Shown here in pieces: positions 7,692-16,665 of a DNA stretch of 64,000 nucleotides. Where the stretch lies: positions 370,917 to 434,916 of the forward strand of contig NZ_VITN01000004.1 of the NCBI RefSeq assembly GCF_007828045.1, in the 5' to 3' direction. Each line of letters opens with the position of its first letter. Within the stretch, counting starts at the first letter, position 1. The DNA is from Nitrospirillum amazonense (GTDB lineage Bacteria; Pseudomonadota; Alphaproteobacteria; Azospirillales; Azospirillaceae). Position numbers and translations under genes: made by a program. The notes beneath the pieces were generated by a model. The model was not told the DNA's origin. It made no database searches and saw nothing but the letters and a program-made list of their open reading frames with translations.

Positions 7692-9941
7692 ATGACCGAT
7701 GCCACCGAGATCCTTGATAAGCCCCTGGCCGACGCGCTGGGCGAGCGTTACCTGTCCTACGCCCTGTCGACCATCGTGTCGCGGTCGCTGCCCGATGTGC
7801 GCGACGGGCTGAAACCGGTGCACCGCCGCCTGCTGTTCGCCATGAGCCAGCTGAAGCTGGAACCCACCACGCCGCCCAAGAAGTCGGCCCGCGTGGTGGG
7901 CGACGTCATCGGCAAGTTCCACCCCCATGGCGACGCCTCGGTTTATGACGCGCTGGTGCGCCTGGCCCAGGACTTCGCCGCCCGCTATCCCCTGGTTCAG
8001 GGCCAGGGCAACTTCGGCAACATCGACGGCGATAACGCCGCCGCCATGCGATACACCGAGGCCCGCCTGACCGAGGTGGCCAAGGCCCTGCTGGACGGCA
8101 TCGACGAGGACGCGGTCGATCTCCGCGCCACCTACGACGGTGATGGTGAGGAGCCGGTGGTGCTGCCATCGGCCTTCCCCAACCTGCTGGCCAACGGCTC
8201 GGCCGGCATCGCCGTGGGCATGGCCACCAGCATCCCGCCGCACAACGCGGGCGAGATCTGCGACGCCCTCAGCCTGATCATCGACCGTGAGCTGCTGGTG
8301 CCGGAAGACCGCCGCCGGCCGGTGACGGTGGATGAGCTGGTGACCCTGATGCCCGGCCCCGACTTCCCCACCGGCGGCGTGCTGGTGGAAAGCCGCGACG
8401 CCGTGCGCGAGGCCTACCGCACCGGCCGCGGCGGCTTCCGTCTGCGCGCCAAGTGGGAAAGCGAGAAGCTGGCCCAGGGCACCTGGCAGATCGTCGTCAC
8501 CCAGATCCCCTACCAGGTGCAGAAGTCCCGCCTGGTGGAGAAGATCGCCGAACTCCTCATGGAGCGTAAGCTGCCCCTGCTGGAGGATGTGCGCGACGAG
8601 TCGGCGGAGGACGTGCGGCTGGTGCTGGTGCCCAAGAGCCGCAACGTCGATCCGGCGGTGCTGATGGAACAGCTGTTCCGCAACACCGACCTGGAAGTGA
8701 GGATTCCGCTGAACATGAACGTGCTGGACGCCGACCAGGTGCCGCGCGTCATGACCCTGCACGAGGTGCTGCGCGCCTACCTGGACCACCGCAACGTGGT
8801 CCTGGTGCGCCGCTCCCGCCACCGCCTGGCCAAGATCGACCATAGGCTGGAGGTGCTGGGCGGCTATCTCATCGCCTACCTGAACCTGGATGAGGTCATC
8901 CGCATCATCCGTGAGGAGGATGAGCCCAAGGCCGAGTTGATGCGCGCCTTCGGCCTGACCGACGTGCAGGCGGAAGCCATCCTGAACATGCGCCTGCGGT
9001 CCTTGCGCAAGCTGGAAGAGATGGAGATCCGCAAGGAGCATGACGGCCTGACCGCCGAGCGGTCGGAACTGCTGTCCCTGCTGGACGACGAGGGCAAGCG
9101 CTGGACGGCCATTGCCGCCGAGGTCGCCGCGACCAAGAAGCGTTTCGGCCAGGCGACCGAGCTGGGCGCCCGCCGCACCGCCGTGGGCGACGCCCCCACC
9201 GACGTGGTGGTGCCGGTGGAGGCCATGATCGAGCGTGAGTCGGTCACCGTCTTCCTGTCGGAGAAGGGCTGGATCCGCGCCGTGAAGGGCCACCTACCGC
9301 CCACCGAGACGGCGGAGGCCAAGTACAAGGAGGGCGATGCCGAACGCTTCGTCCTGCATGCCGAGACGACGGACAAGCTGCTGGTGTTCTCCAGCACCGG
9401 CAAGTTCCACACCATAGGCGTGGACCGCCTGCCGCGCGGTCGCGGCTTTGGCGAGCCCGTGCGCCTGATGGTCGATCTGGGCGACGCCGACATCGTCACC
9501 GTGCTGCCCTACCGTCCGGGCAAGCGCCTGCTGGTGGCGTCCAGCGACGGCCGTGGCTTCCAGGTGGACGCGGACGAGGTGGTGGCGCAGACCCGTGCGG
9601 GCAAGCAGGTGCTGAACGTGGGCGATGGCGCCACGGCGCTGGCCTGCGTGCCGGTGGAAGGCGACACCATCGCCGTCATCGGCAACAACCGCAAACTGCT
9701 GGTCTTCGCCCTGGAGGAACTGCCCGTCATGGTGCGTGGCAAGGGCGTGGCCCTGCAGAAGTACAAGGACGCCAGCCTGTCCGACATCTGCGTGTTCGAC
9801 GGCGCCAAGGGCCTGTCATGGAAGATGGGCGGGGCCGGCGACCGCACCCGGGTGGAGACCGACCTGTCGCCCTGGCGCGGCGCGCGCGGCACTCAGGGCA
9901 AGCTGCCGCCCAATGGCTTTCCGCGTAACAACCGCTTCTGA
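7692..9941 (+). CDS. parC: DNA topoisomerase IV subunit A
   Basis: 749 residues. Type IIA topoisomerase breakage-reunion domain with catalytic Tyr121 in [11 protein letters not shown], the [13 protein letters not shown] quinolone-pocket helix at 77-89, and a C-terminal six-bladed beta-pinwheel from about residue 500. Length and the short C-terminal domain fit ParC rather than GyrA: there is no GyrA box. With ParE it decatenates daughter chromosomes. The position matching E. coli ParC Ser80 is Ala82, which appears to be a lineage-natural state. It is closed by a strong hairpin terminator. Confidence 0.93.
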   Translation: MTDATEILDKPLADALGERYLSYALSTIVSRSLPDVRDGLKPVHRRLLFAMSQLKLEPTTPPKKSARVVGDVIGKFHPHGDASVYDALVRLAQDFAARYPLVQGQGNFGNIDGDNAAAMRYTEARLTEVAKALLDGIDEDAVDLRATYDGDGEEPVVLPSAFPNLLANGSAGIAVGMATSIPPHNAGEICDALSLIIDRELLVPEDRRRPVTVDELVTLMPGPDFPTGGVLVESRDAVREAYRTGRGGFRLRAKWESEKLAQGTWQIVVTQIPYQVQKSRLVEKIAELLMERKLPLLEDVRDESAEDVRLVLVPKSRNVDPAVLMEQLFRNTDLEVRIPLNMNVLDADQVPRVMTLHEVLRAYLDHRNVVLVRRSRHRLAKIDHRLEVLGGYLIAYLNLDEVIRIIREEDEPKAELMRAFGLTDVQAEAILNMRLRSLRKLEEMEIRKEHDGLTAERSELLSLLDDEGKRWTAIAAEVAATKKRFGQATELGARRTAVGDAPTDVVVPVEAMIERESVTVFLSEKGWIRAVKGHLPPTETAEAKYKEGDAERFVLHAETTDKLLVFSSTGKFHTIGVDRLPRGRGFGEPVRLMVDLGDADIVTVLPYRPGKRLLVASSDGRGFQVDADEVVAQTRAGKQVLNVGDGATALACVPVEGDTIAVIGNNRKLLVFALEELPVMVRGKGVALQKYKDASLSDICVFDGAKGLSWKMGGAGDRTRVETDLSPWRGARGTQGKLPPNGFPRNNRF

Positions 9942-9961
9942 ACCTCCCGGTCAGACCCAAA

Positions 9962-9996
9962 GAAAACGCCGGAGTGGGCCTCACTCCGGCGTTTTC
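9962..9996 (+). terminator. Rho-independent terminator after parC
   Basis: A perfect 15-bp inverted repeat (GAAAACGCCGGAGTG and its complement) with a 5-nt loop, ending in TTTTC-ATTTT. It lies 20 bp after the parC stop and between convergent genes, so it can serve both strands. Confidence 0.9.
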
Positions 9997-10019
9997 ATTT
10001 TGGGCGGGGCGATGAGAGC

Positions 10020-12548
10020 TTACTGACCCCTGGTCACCATGATCCCGGCGTTGGCCGCCAGGATGTAGGAGGTGGTGGTGGCCACCGTGGATTCGTTTTC
10101 GAACCACAGGAAGGGCCAGGCCACCTTCTGTTCCGGGAAGTCCGGCTTGATGACCAGCACGCCCGGCACCATGGCGCCCGGCACGGTGGAATAGTCCGCG
10201 CGGTTGTGGGTGTAGGCGATCATCTTGGACTCGGTGCCCACGGTGGACACCAGGGACAGGTTGGTCGCCGGGTGGCGGCCCAGGACGTAGTCCAGGGCAT
10301 CAAGCGTGTACTGGGTGCCGATGATGCCGGGGAAGGCCTTGTGCAGCAGGTACATGTTGGTGCCGAAGCCGGCCACCTGGCCCGAACCCGCCCAGGTCCC
10401 CATGGCCACGGGTACGCCGAAGGGCGTCTTGGCGGCCTCGGCGTCGATGGCGGCCTTGGCCTCCGTCACCGCCTGGGTCAGCTGCGCGCGGTAGTCGGCG
10501 TCCATGTAAGGCAGGGCCAGCGTCGCCATGCCGCCCAGGAAGGCGAAGCGCTGCTTGATCGTGGGCAGCAGGGACTTCAGCTTGTTGGTGTACAGCGGGT
10601 CGGCGCCCTTGGTGGTGATCACCAGATCCACCGTGGCGGAGAAGGCGGCCATGTCGAGGAGATCGGCGGGATTCCAATCGCCCCGTTCCGGCCGGTCCAT
10701 ACGGTCGCTGGGATCCTGCTGGTTGGCCCACATCACCTTGGCGGCGGCCAGCGCCTGGGCGGCCAGGTCGGGATCGATCTCCCCCAGCACGCGTGAGGCG
10801 GCGGCCAGGGCGCCGGCCACGTGGTAATCATCCGCCGGCACGTCGGAGGTGAAGGCCCAGCGGTCGTCGGGCACCCCGGAATAGGTGCCGTTGCTCTCGT
10901 TGGGGCCCAGCTTGGGATCATAGATCAGGCGGTCGGTCTGCGAGCCGGCGTCGCCCAGGTGGGTGTACTGCTTCAAGGTCGGCTCGATGATGCCGACGAT
11001 GGCATGGCCGAAGACCTTGTATTGCGCCAGCAGCTGCAGGGTGCCGTGGCGGATCTGCTGCAGCACGTCGGGGATGCCGTCGGGCTTGCGGATCTCCACC
11101 TGGCGCGCGGCCTCGTCGATGGTGTCCTCGTCCCAGTCCATGCCGAACAGCTCGCGCGCCCGCACCAGGTCGCGCACCACCCAGGCGTTGTCGGATGTCT
11201 GGATGTCGTAGTCGCCGGCGTCCTGCCAGCCGCCCACGTTCAGGCCGGGAATGTGCTCGCCCGGCTTGAAGGGGGAGTCCAGATGCGGCCCCATCTTGTA
11301 ACCGTCGAAATGGTGGATGTCGGGGGCGGCCTGCCGGGCGTCGTCGATATGGGACAGGCCCTGCCAGGCGCGGTATTGCTCACGCACCGCGATATGGTCC
11401 ATCTGCTCCGCCAGGTAGGTGTCCAGCGACGGCTGCCAGATATGGTCATAGGCATCGGGGGCGATGCGGAAGGGATTGAACAGGTGCCCGGCGTAGGAGA
11501 TGGCGTAGATGCCGGGCGTGCGCACCGAGGAGAAGTCGAAGGTGGCGTAGTCGTAGCGCGTCCACTTGCCCCAGGGCTTGATGGTGCCCTTCAGCGCCAC
11601 GGTCTGGCTGCCGTCGGCGCCGATGCGCACCAGCTGGATGTCCTTGGGCGCCTTCATGTGCGGGTCAAGTTCGACGGTCGCGACCTTGGCCCGGTCGGGG
11701 GTGTAGCCCGCCTGGTTGAAGGCGACGACGGGGTCGCGCACCCAGTTCTTGATGACGTTGGGATGGACGTGCCAGACGATGGCGTCCGTGGTCTTGCCCG
11801 CCGGGATCAGGGCGCGCACCACGAACCAGCCGTTCTGGGCCCGGTTGCGGGCGTCATAGAGGGCCAGGGGTGCGGTGTCGGAGGTGATGGCCACGCGCGT
11901 CAGCGGGTCTTCCGGCGACAGCACGATGGAGGAGCCGCCGGAGGCCAGCGGCAGCGGGTCGCCCGAGCCGTCCTTGGCCATGGGCCCGGCGGGATTGCGC
12001 GGGAACAGGCCCGTCGCGTCACCCCCGGTGCCATTGCCCAGCGCGTAGGTCTTGCCGAAATAGCTGGTGGGCAGGAAATCCAGGCTGAAAGCGGCCTTGC
12101 CGACATACTCCGCCGGCAGCGGCTGGTCCATGTTCACCGCCACGCGGAACCCGGTCCCCTCCGGCGTGATGACCAGGCGGTAGCTGAAGCCCTGTTCGGG
12201 GAAGTTGCTGTACACCGTCAGCTGGTCGGGGCCGGGGCCGCGCTCGCGCTTCACGAAGGCCGGGACGGGGTCCCACTGTTCCGGCGTGGGGTTCAGGCGC
12301 ACGGCGCCATCGGTGGCGATGCGCTCACCATGCAGCACGATCTGGATGCCGGCGTTCTTTTCGTCGCGGAACACCGGGTGGAAGTGCATCTGGTCGACGA
12401 TGACGCTGAGGCCCTGCATTTCCAGGGTCTCGTTCGGGCTGACGGTCAGTCCCGGAGAGCCGGCGATGGCCGGCGGCGTGGCGGCAAGGCATGATTGGAT
12501 AAGCCATGGCTGAATAGCCAAGGCGGCGGCGAACCAGACTGCCCGCAT
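10020..12548 (-). CDS. Secreted glycoside hydrolase family 9 enzyme (endoglucanase-like)
   Basis: About 842 residues from an ATG at 12548, with GGGAGG as ribosome-binding site. A signal peptide (MRAVWFAAALAIQPWLIQ...CLA) indicates export. About 240 residues of N-terminal beta-sandwich are followed by a CelD-type Ig-like domain (VAFNQAGYTPDRAKVATVEL) and the GH9 (alpha/alpha)6 barrel. The catalytic aspartates are in GGWQDAGDYD, and the C-terminal acid glutamate is probably in FENESTVATTTSYI. GH9 enzymes invert beta-1,4-glucan or related linkages; the exact substrate is uncertain. Two LacI-type operator-like sequences sit just upstream of the start, suggesting sugar induction. Confidence 0.88.
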   Translation of the reverse strand: MRAVWFAAALAIQPWLIQSCLAATPPAIAGSPGLTVSPNETLEMQGLSVIVDQMHFHPVFRDEKNAGIQIVLHGERIATDGAVRLNPTPEQWDPVPAFVKRERGPGPDQLTVYSNFPEQGFSYRLVITPEGTGFRVAVNMDQPLPAEYVGKAAFSLDFLPTSYFGKTYALGNGTGGDATGLFPRNPAGPMAKDGSGDPLPLASGGSSIVLSPEDPLTRVAITSDTAPLALYDARNRAQNGWFVVRALIPAGKTTDAIVWHVHPNVIKNWVRDPVVAFNQAGYTPDRAKVATVELDPHMKAPKDIQLVRIGADGSQTVALKGTIKPWGKWTRYDYATFDFSSVRTPGIYAISYAGHLFNPFRIAPDAYDHIWQPSLDTYLAEQMDHIAVREQYRAWQGLSHIDDARQAAPDIHHFDGYKMGPHLDSPFKPGEHIPGLNVGGWQDAGDYDIQTSDNAWVVRDLVRARELFGMDWDEDTIDEAARQVEIRKPDGIPDVLQQIRHGTLQLLAQYKVFGHAIVGIIEPTLKQYTHLGDAGSQTDRLIYDPKLGPNESNGTYSGVPDDRWAFTSDVPADDYHVAGALAAASRVLGEIDPDLAAQALAAAKVMWANQQDPSDRMDRPERGDWNPADLLDMAAFSATVDLVITTKGADPLYTNKLKSLLPTIKQRFAFLGGMATLALPYMDADYRAQLTQAVTEAKAAIDAEAAKTPFGVPVAMGTWAGSGQVAGFGTNMYLLHKAFPGIIGTQYTLDALDYVLGRHPATNLSLVSTVGTESKMIAYTHNRADYSTVPGAMVPGVLVIKPDFPEQKVAWPFLWFENESTVATTTSYILAANAGIMVTRGQ

Positions 12549-12560
12549 GGATGTCCCTCC

Positions 12561-12594
12561 CGTTAGCGTTAACATTTTTATGTTAACGGTACCA
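12561..12594. promoter_or_regulatory. Tandem LacI-type operator-like sites upstream of the GH9 gene
   Basis: CGTTAGCGTTAACA (12561-12574) matches the palindromic LacI-family consensus TGTTAGCGCTAACA at 12 of 14 positions. TGTTAACGGTACCA (12581-12594) matches at 11 of 14. The centres are 20 bp apart, so both sit on one DNA face. A nested perfect 9-bp inverted repeat (12567-12588) lies across them. They are 13-46 bp upstream of the GH9 ATG, a repressor position. Binding is inferred. Confidence 0.5.
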
Positions 12595-12807
12595 TTTTGC
12601 CCACACTGTGCGGCAAAGCGGACGCGGGCACAACCCCCCTGTCATGGCCGCCGTGACAGGGCCAGGTGGCCCCGATGGTCGGGCCTTTTCCACGGCCATG
12701 CGGTCCGCGACCGCAGGCGCCGGAGTTTTGCGGGGAATAGAGTGGACTTGCGGGATGGGGCAGTCCGGCCAGCGGATGCCAGCGCCCGACGCCCGACGGG
12801 AACCGGA

Positions 12808-13269
12808 TTACCGTGCCCGAACCGTGATCGTTACGGTGTCGCTGAAGAAGCCGCCCTGGCGTACCGTCTGGCGCGGCAGGCTGAGCAGGATGCTGCCGGT
12901 GCGCAATTCCGTCTGCGGATCCAGGCGGTTGATCACCTGCGGCTCGCTCAGCGGGCGGCCATCCACCTGGTCGTAGGAGATGGTGTAGGGGATCTTGTTG
13001 CCCCGCGCGTCGACCAGGGCGCCGCCGTTGTTGGACGACAGCACCACGGTGTAGCCCGCGGACTCGTTGCAGCGCTCGCCCAGGTCACCCAGCGTGACGC
13101 TGCCGCCATCCGTCGACAGGCTGGTGTCATCGGTGGAAATGGACACGAAACAGTTGGATTCCACCACCCCCTTCACGGCGATGTTCAGCGCCATCGCCGG
13201 CTTCATCGCCGGCAACGCCAGAACCAAGGCCAGGAACGCAGGGCGGATGAAACCGCTGACCGCACGCAT
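12808..13269 (-). CDS. Secreted SCPU (spore coat U)/Csu-fimbrial-type beta-sandwich protein
   Basis: 153 residues from the ATG at 13269. A clear signal peptide (MRAVSGFIRPAFLALVLALP) precedes a beta-rich domain with two cysteines (SNCFVS and GERCNE) placed as in the SCPU/CsuA pilin-like family. The domain ends in the conserved FFSDTVTITVRAR strand. Such proteins are normally assembled by a periplasmic chaperone and usher, but none is encoded nearby, so this is either an orphan subunit or a secreted protein using partners elsewhere. It lies upstream of the GH9 gene on the same strand, separated by more than 250 bp. Confidence 0.7.
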   Translation of the reverse strand: MRAVSGFIRPAFLALVLALPAMKPAMALNIAVKGVVESNCFVSISTDDTSLSTDGGSVTLGDLGERCNESAGYTVVLSSNNGGALVDARGNKIPYTISYDQVDGRPLSEPQVINRLDPQTELRTGSILLSLPRQTVRQGGFFSDTVTITVRAR

Positions 13270-13491
13270 GGAACGCAGGCATCCTTTTCTCAAGGTCCTG
13301 ACAGCGACACCCCCCATGGGTGCCGCTGTCTGGCATATCGCAATAAAGCAATATACATGCCGTTAATTCAGCGGCGGTATGACAGCGCCGACTCGCGTGC
13401 GGGCTGGCACCTCTTGCTCAATGAAAGAGGGCTTTTGCATTGTGCAATGAATTTTGGAAATGCGACGGCGTGTGACGGCAGAAAGCCGGCG

Positions 13492-14226
13492 TCAGGACGC
13501 CGGATCCAGCGGCAGCCAGCCGTCGCGGCCCAAGGCTTCCAGCGGCTGGAAGCGCCGCTTGTAATCCATCTTGCGGCTGCCCTCGATCCAATAGCCGAGA
13601 TAGACGTGGGGCAGGCCCTCGCGGCGGGCCTGGTCCACCAGGGTCAGGATCAGGTGGGTGCCCAGGCTGCGTTCCGGCATGTCGGGGTTGTAAAAGCTGT
13701 AGACGGCCGAAAAGCCGTCATCCAGCCGGTCGGTCAGGATGGCGCCCATCAGGGTGCCGCCGCCGTCGCGCAGGGTGTACAGCCGGCTGTCGACCTGGCC
13801 TTCCTCGATCATGGCGGCGTAGTCGGTCATGCCCATGCGGCTCATGTCGCTGTCGCTGTGGCGCGCGGCCTGATAGCTGGCGAAGACCTGGAACTGTTCC
13901 GCCGTGGCGCTGGCCGGCTGCACGCCCGCCACCAGGTCGGCGTTGGCGCGCATGACCTTGCGCATGGTCTTGTTGGGGGTGAAGGTGGCGACGGGGATGC
14001 GCACCGGCACGCAGGCGGCGCAGCCGCTGCAGACGGGCCGGTAGACGATGTCATGGCTGCGGCGGAAGCCCGCGCGGGAGAGGGCGGAATTGACCCCGCT
14101 GGCCTGCTGGCCCACCAGGCGGGTGAACAGCTTGCGCTCCATGCGCCCGGGCAGGTAGGGGCAGGGCATGGGGCCGGAGCGGTAGAATTGCTGCAACGGC
14201 CGGGAATGGGGGGGGATGACGGACAT
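13492..14226 (-). CDS. bpt: Aspartate/glutamate leucyltransferase (arginyltransferase family)
   Basis: 244 residues from the ATG at 14226. The N-terminal ATE domain carries the paired cysteine motif (PCPYLPG, then VCSGCAACVPVRIPV). The C-terminal GNAT-like domain contains SFYNPDMPERSLGTHLIL and YLGYWIEGSRKMDYK. Bpt transfers leucine from Leu-tRNA to N-terminal Asp or Glu (and oxidised Met/Cys derivatives), creating N-degrons for ClpS/ClpAP. Length is typical. It stands alone, with the motB gene 180 bp away on the same strand. Confidence 0.92.
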   Translation of the reverse strand: MSVIPPHSRPLQQFYRSGPMPCPYLPGRMERKLFTRLVGQQASGVNSALSRAGFRRSHDIVYRPVCSGCAACVPVRIPVATFTPNKTMRKVMRANADLVAGVQPASATAEQFQVFASYQAARHSDSDMSRMGMTDYAAMIEEGQVDSRLYTLRDGGGTLMGAILTDRLDDGFSAVYSFYNPDMPERSLGTHLILTLVDQARREGLPHVYLGYWIEGSRKMDYKRRFQPLEALGRDGWLPLDPAS

Positions 14227-14407
14227 CCGCGCCTTTCTTGAACGGTCAGGGCCCCTGGGACATTGCCCCGGGGGCAAGCGAGCGAATACTGGGCCTACTC
14301 AAGAACCATGCCGGCCAAAACGATACCCGATGTCGGCGACCGGATGAACTTTACCGGGAGATGTAGAGCCATGCCAGAGGCATTCCCTTTGGGGGTAATC
14401 GTGTTCT

Positions 14408-15553
14408 TCAGCGCCCGCCGCCTTCCGGCCGGCTGGTGACCGAGGGCGGCGGGGGCGGCACGGGCTGACCGGCCGGTGTGGTCTGGGTGCCGGCGGGCGT
14501 GGTGGCCGTACCCGGGGGCATGGCTGTTGCCGTCAGGGGATGTTCGCGCAGTACGGTGATGCTGATGCGCCGGTTGCGCGGCGACTTGGGATCCTCGGGG
14601 AACAGCGGGTCGCGGTCGGCCAGCCCGACGACGGAGGCGATGCGATCCTCGGCCACGCCGGCGGCGGCCAGGGCGCGTCGGCTGGCGTTGGCGCGGTCCG
14701 ACGACAGTTCCCAGTTGCCGTAGTTGCCGCTGCCGTTGTTGGCGAAGGGCGTGTTGTCGGTGTGGCCGGTGATGGACACCTTGTTGGGCAGCTTGGCCAC
14801 CGCCTGCGCCACCAGCGACAAGAGCTGGGCCGTCTGCGTGTTCATCTTGGCGCTGCCGGACGGGAACATGGAGTAGCCGTCCTGGTCCACCAGGTTCAGC
14901 CGCTCCCCTTCCGGGGTGCGCTGCATGATGACGTTCTGCTGCAGGGCTTTCAGTTCCGGCACCTGCTGGATGGCCTGGCGGACCTCTTTCTCGATTTCCT
15001 TGAACTGTTGGTCCTCGTGCTGGGCCAGGGCCTGCTTCAACTCCTGCTCATCCACCTTGCCGTCGCCGTTCTGGTCCATGTCCAGCCGGCCGTCGCCCGA
15101 TTTGCTGCCGTCGCTGCGCCCGCCGTTGTTGTCGGTGGTGCCGCTGGTCTTCTCATCCTTGCCGTCGGGCTTGCCCTGGGCCTCGTCCGTGGCGTCCTCC
15201 ACCGACTGGAAGGCGTTGGAGGCCTGGGGACGGGAGGGCAGCGGCACCGCCACCGAGGTGGGGGAGCTGTTGTTCATGGCGGCACCGTTGACCGTGATGG
15301 TCTTGCCGCCCAGCACGCCGCCGGCGCCGCTTTCCTGCTTGGACGGGGTGGCGGGGCTGAAATAGTCGGCCAGGCCCAGCTTCTGCTCCGCCGTGGTCAC
15401 GCTCAGCAGCCACAGCAGCAGGAAGAAGGCCATCATCGCGGTGACGAAGTCGGCGTACGCCACCTTCCAGGCGCCGCCGTGGTGCCCGTCGCCGCCCTTG
15501 TTCACCTTCTTGATGATGATGGGCGCCTTCTCGTCGCCCCCCGCGCTGGCCAA
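14408..15553 (-). CDS. motB: Flagellar stator protein MotB with an EF-hand-like loop in the linker
   Basis: 381 residues. A cytoplasmic basic N-terminus is followed by one membrane helix (about 33-51) bearing the ion-carrying Asp35 (AYADFVTAMM), the plug region (LADYFSP), a long polar linker and an OmpA-like peptidoglycan-binding domain (ISITGHTDNTPF, SDRANASRRAL, NRRISITV). The linker contains a canonical EF-hand calcium loop, DQNGDGKVDEQE (160-171), with acidic residues at loop positions 1, 5, 9 and 12 and Asn at 3. That is unusual for MotB. motA is not in the window. It is divergent from an alpha/beta hydrolase gene. Confidence 0.9.
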   Translation of the reverse strand: MASAGGDEKAPIIIKKVNKGGDGHHGGAWKVAYADFVTAMMAFFLLLWLLSVTTAEQKLGLADYFSPATPSKQESGAGGVLGGKTITVNGAAMNNSSPTSVAVPLPSRPQASNAFQSVEDATDEAQGKPDGKDEKTSGTTDNNGGRSDGSKSGDGRLDMDQNGDGKVDEQELKQALAQHEDQQFKEIEKEVRQAIQQVPELKALQQNVIMQRTPEGERLNLVDQDGYSMFPSGSAKMNTQTAQLLSLVAQAVAKLPNKVSITGHTDNTPFANNGSGNYGNWELSSDRANASRRALAAAGVAEDRIASVVGLADRDPLFPEDPKSPRNRRISITVLREHPLTATAMPPGTATTPAGTQTTPAGQPVPPPPPSVTSRPEGGGR

Positions 15554-15803
15554 GCCGATTTCCCCTTATGCCTCGAAGTCTTGGACGAACACTGTGACCA
15601 GGGCAGTGTAACCGGGGCCGGGGCCACCGCGACAGATCCTAAATGGATCGCCTGCGGGATAGCCCCGCGCATCCGGCCGGGATCGGTACCCAGCCGGAAC
15701 GAACACCCCCGAACGAGCAATCGTGGGCGCCATATGGTCACGCTTCGCCCCGTGGCCAAGGGTGGGCTTTCCCCGAGCCGGGGGCCATGGTATCGCTTTG
15801 CCC

Positions 15804-16664
15804 ATGGCGACCATGACCGAACATACCCTTCGGGGTCTCTCCGCCCTGGGCTTCCACCGCCTGGCCTATACGCAGTGGCGTCCGGATACCGGACACGCCA
15901 GCCGCACCATCGTCTGCTGCCATGGCCTGACCCGCAACGGCCGCGACTTCGACGTGCTGGCGGCGGACCTGGCGGACAGCCTGGGCGCCCGGGTGGTCTG
16001 CCCCGACGTGGTGGGCCGCGGCAAGAGCGGCACGCTGGCCAATCCCGACCTCTACGGCTACCCGCAGTACCTGGCGGACATGGCGGCCCTGATCGCGCGC
16101 CTGGATGTGGAGAGCCTGGACTGGGTCGGCACCTCCATGGGCGGCCTGATCGGCATGATCCTGGCAGCCCAGGGCGACACCCCCGTCACCCGCCTGGTGG
16201 TGAACGATGTCGGCCCGTTGGTGCCCAAGGCGGCGCTGGAACGCATCGGCACCTATGTCGGCACCAACCCGGTCTTCCGGACGGTGGAGGAGGTGCAGCG
16301 CTACCTCAGCCTGGTCTACGCCCCCTTCGGCGACCTGACGGAAGCGCAGTGGCGCCACCTGGCGGAGCACGGCTATTGGACGCGACCCGACGGCACGCTG
16401 GGCCTGGCCTACGACACCGGCATCGCCCGCGCCTTTCAGACCCAGCCCATCACCGATGTCGATCTATGGCCGGTGTGGGGCATGATCCGCTGCCCCGTCC
16501 TGGCCGTCCGTGGCCTGCAGTCCGACCTGCTGACGGCGGAGATCGCGCGGGCGATGACGGAGCGGGGCCCCAAGGCCACGCTGTTCGAGGTGGCCGACGC
16601 CGGCCATGCCCCGGCGCTGATGGATCCGGCGCAGCTGGCGGCCGTGCGCGACTTCCTGCGCTAG
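15804..16664 (+). CDS. Alpha/beta-hydrolase
   Basis: 286 residues from the ATG at 15804 (a second ATG at 15813 is equally possible). Alpha/beta-hydrolase core with oxyanion strand CCHGLTRNG, nucleophile elbow GTSMGG, and C-terminal histidine in ADAGHAPAL; the acid is probably the Asp in RGLQSDLL. Cytoplasmic, with no signal peptide. Resembles esterase/haloalkane-dehalogenase-like hydrolases; the substrate is unknown. The stop lies 1 bp before the GTG of a second hydrolase, so the two are co-translated. Confidence 0.82.
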   Translation: MATMTEHTLRGLSALGFHRLAYTQWRPDTGHASRTIVCCHGLTRNGRDFDVLAADLADSLGARVVCPDVVGRGKSGTLANPDLYGYPQYLADMAALIARLDVESLDWVGTSMGGLIGMILAAQGDTPVTRLVVNDVGPLVPKAALERIGTYVGTNPVFRTVEEVQRYLSLVYAPFGDLTEAQWRHLAEHGYWTRPDGTLGLAYDTGIARAFQTQPITDVDLWPVWGMIRCPVLAVRGLQSDLLTAEIARAMTERGPKATLFEVADAGHAPALMDPAQLAAVRDFLR

Positions 16665-16665
16665 G

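Noticed and set aside
7929..7950. Ala82 in ParC as a quinolone-resistance mutation
   Set aside because: The surrounding helix matches the lineage-typical sequence; a natural alanine is more likely than selection and cannot be judged from one sequence.
7635..9293. 552-residue open frame antisense to parC
   Set aside because: Low-complexity His/Gln/Gly-rich antisense artefact; parC has full catalytic motifs.
10821..12494. 557-residue open frame antisense to the GH9 gene
   Set aside because: Antisense artefact of high-GC coding DNA without domains or start signal.
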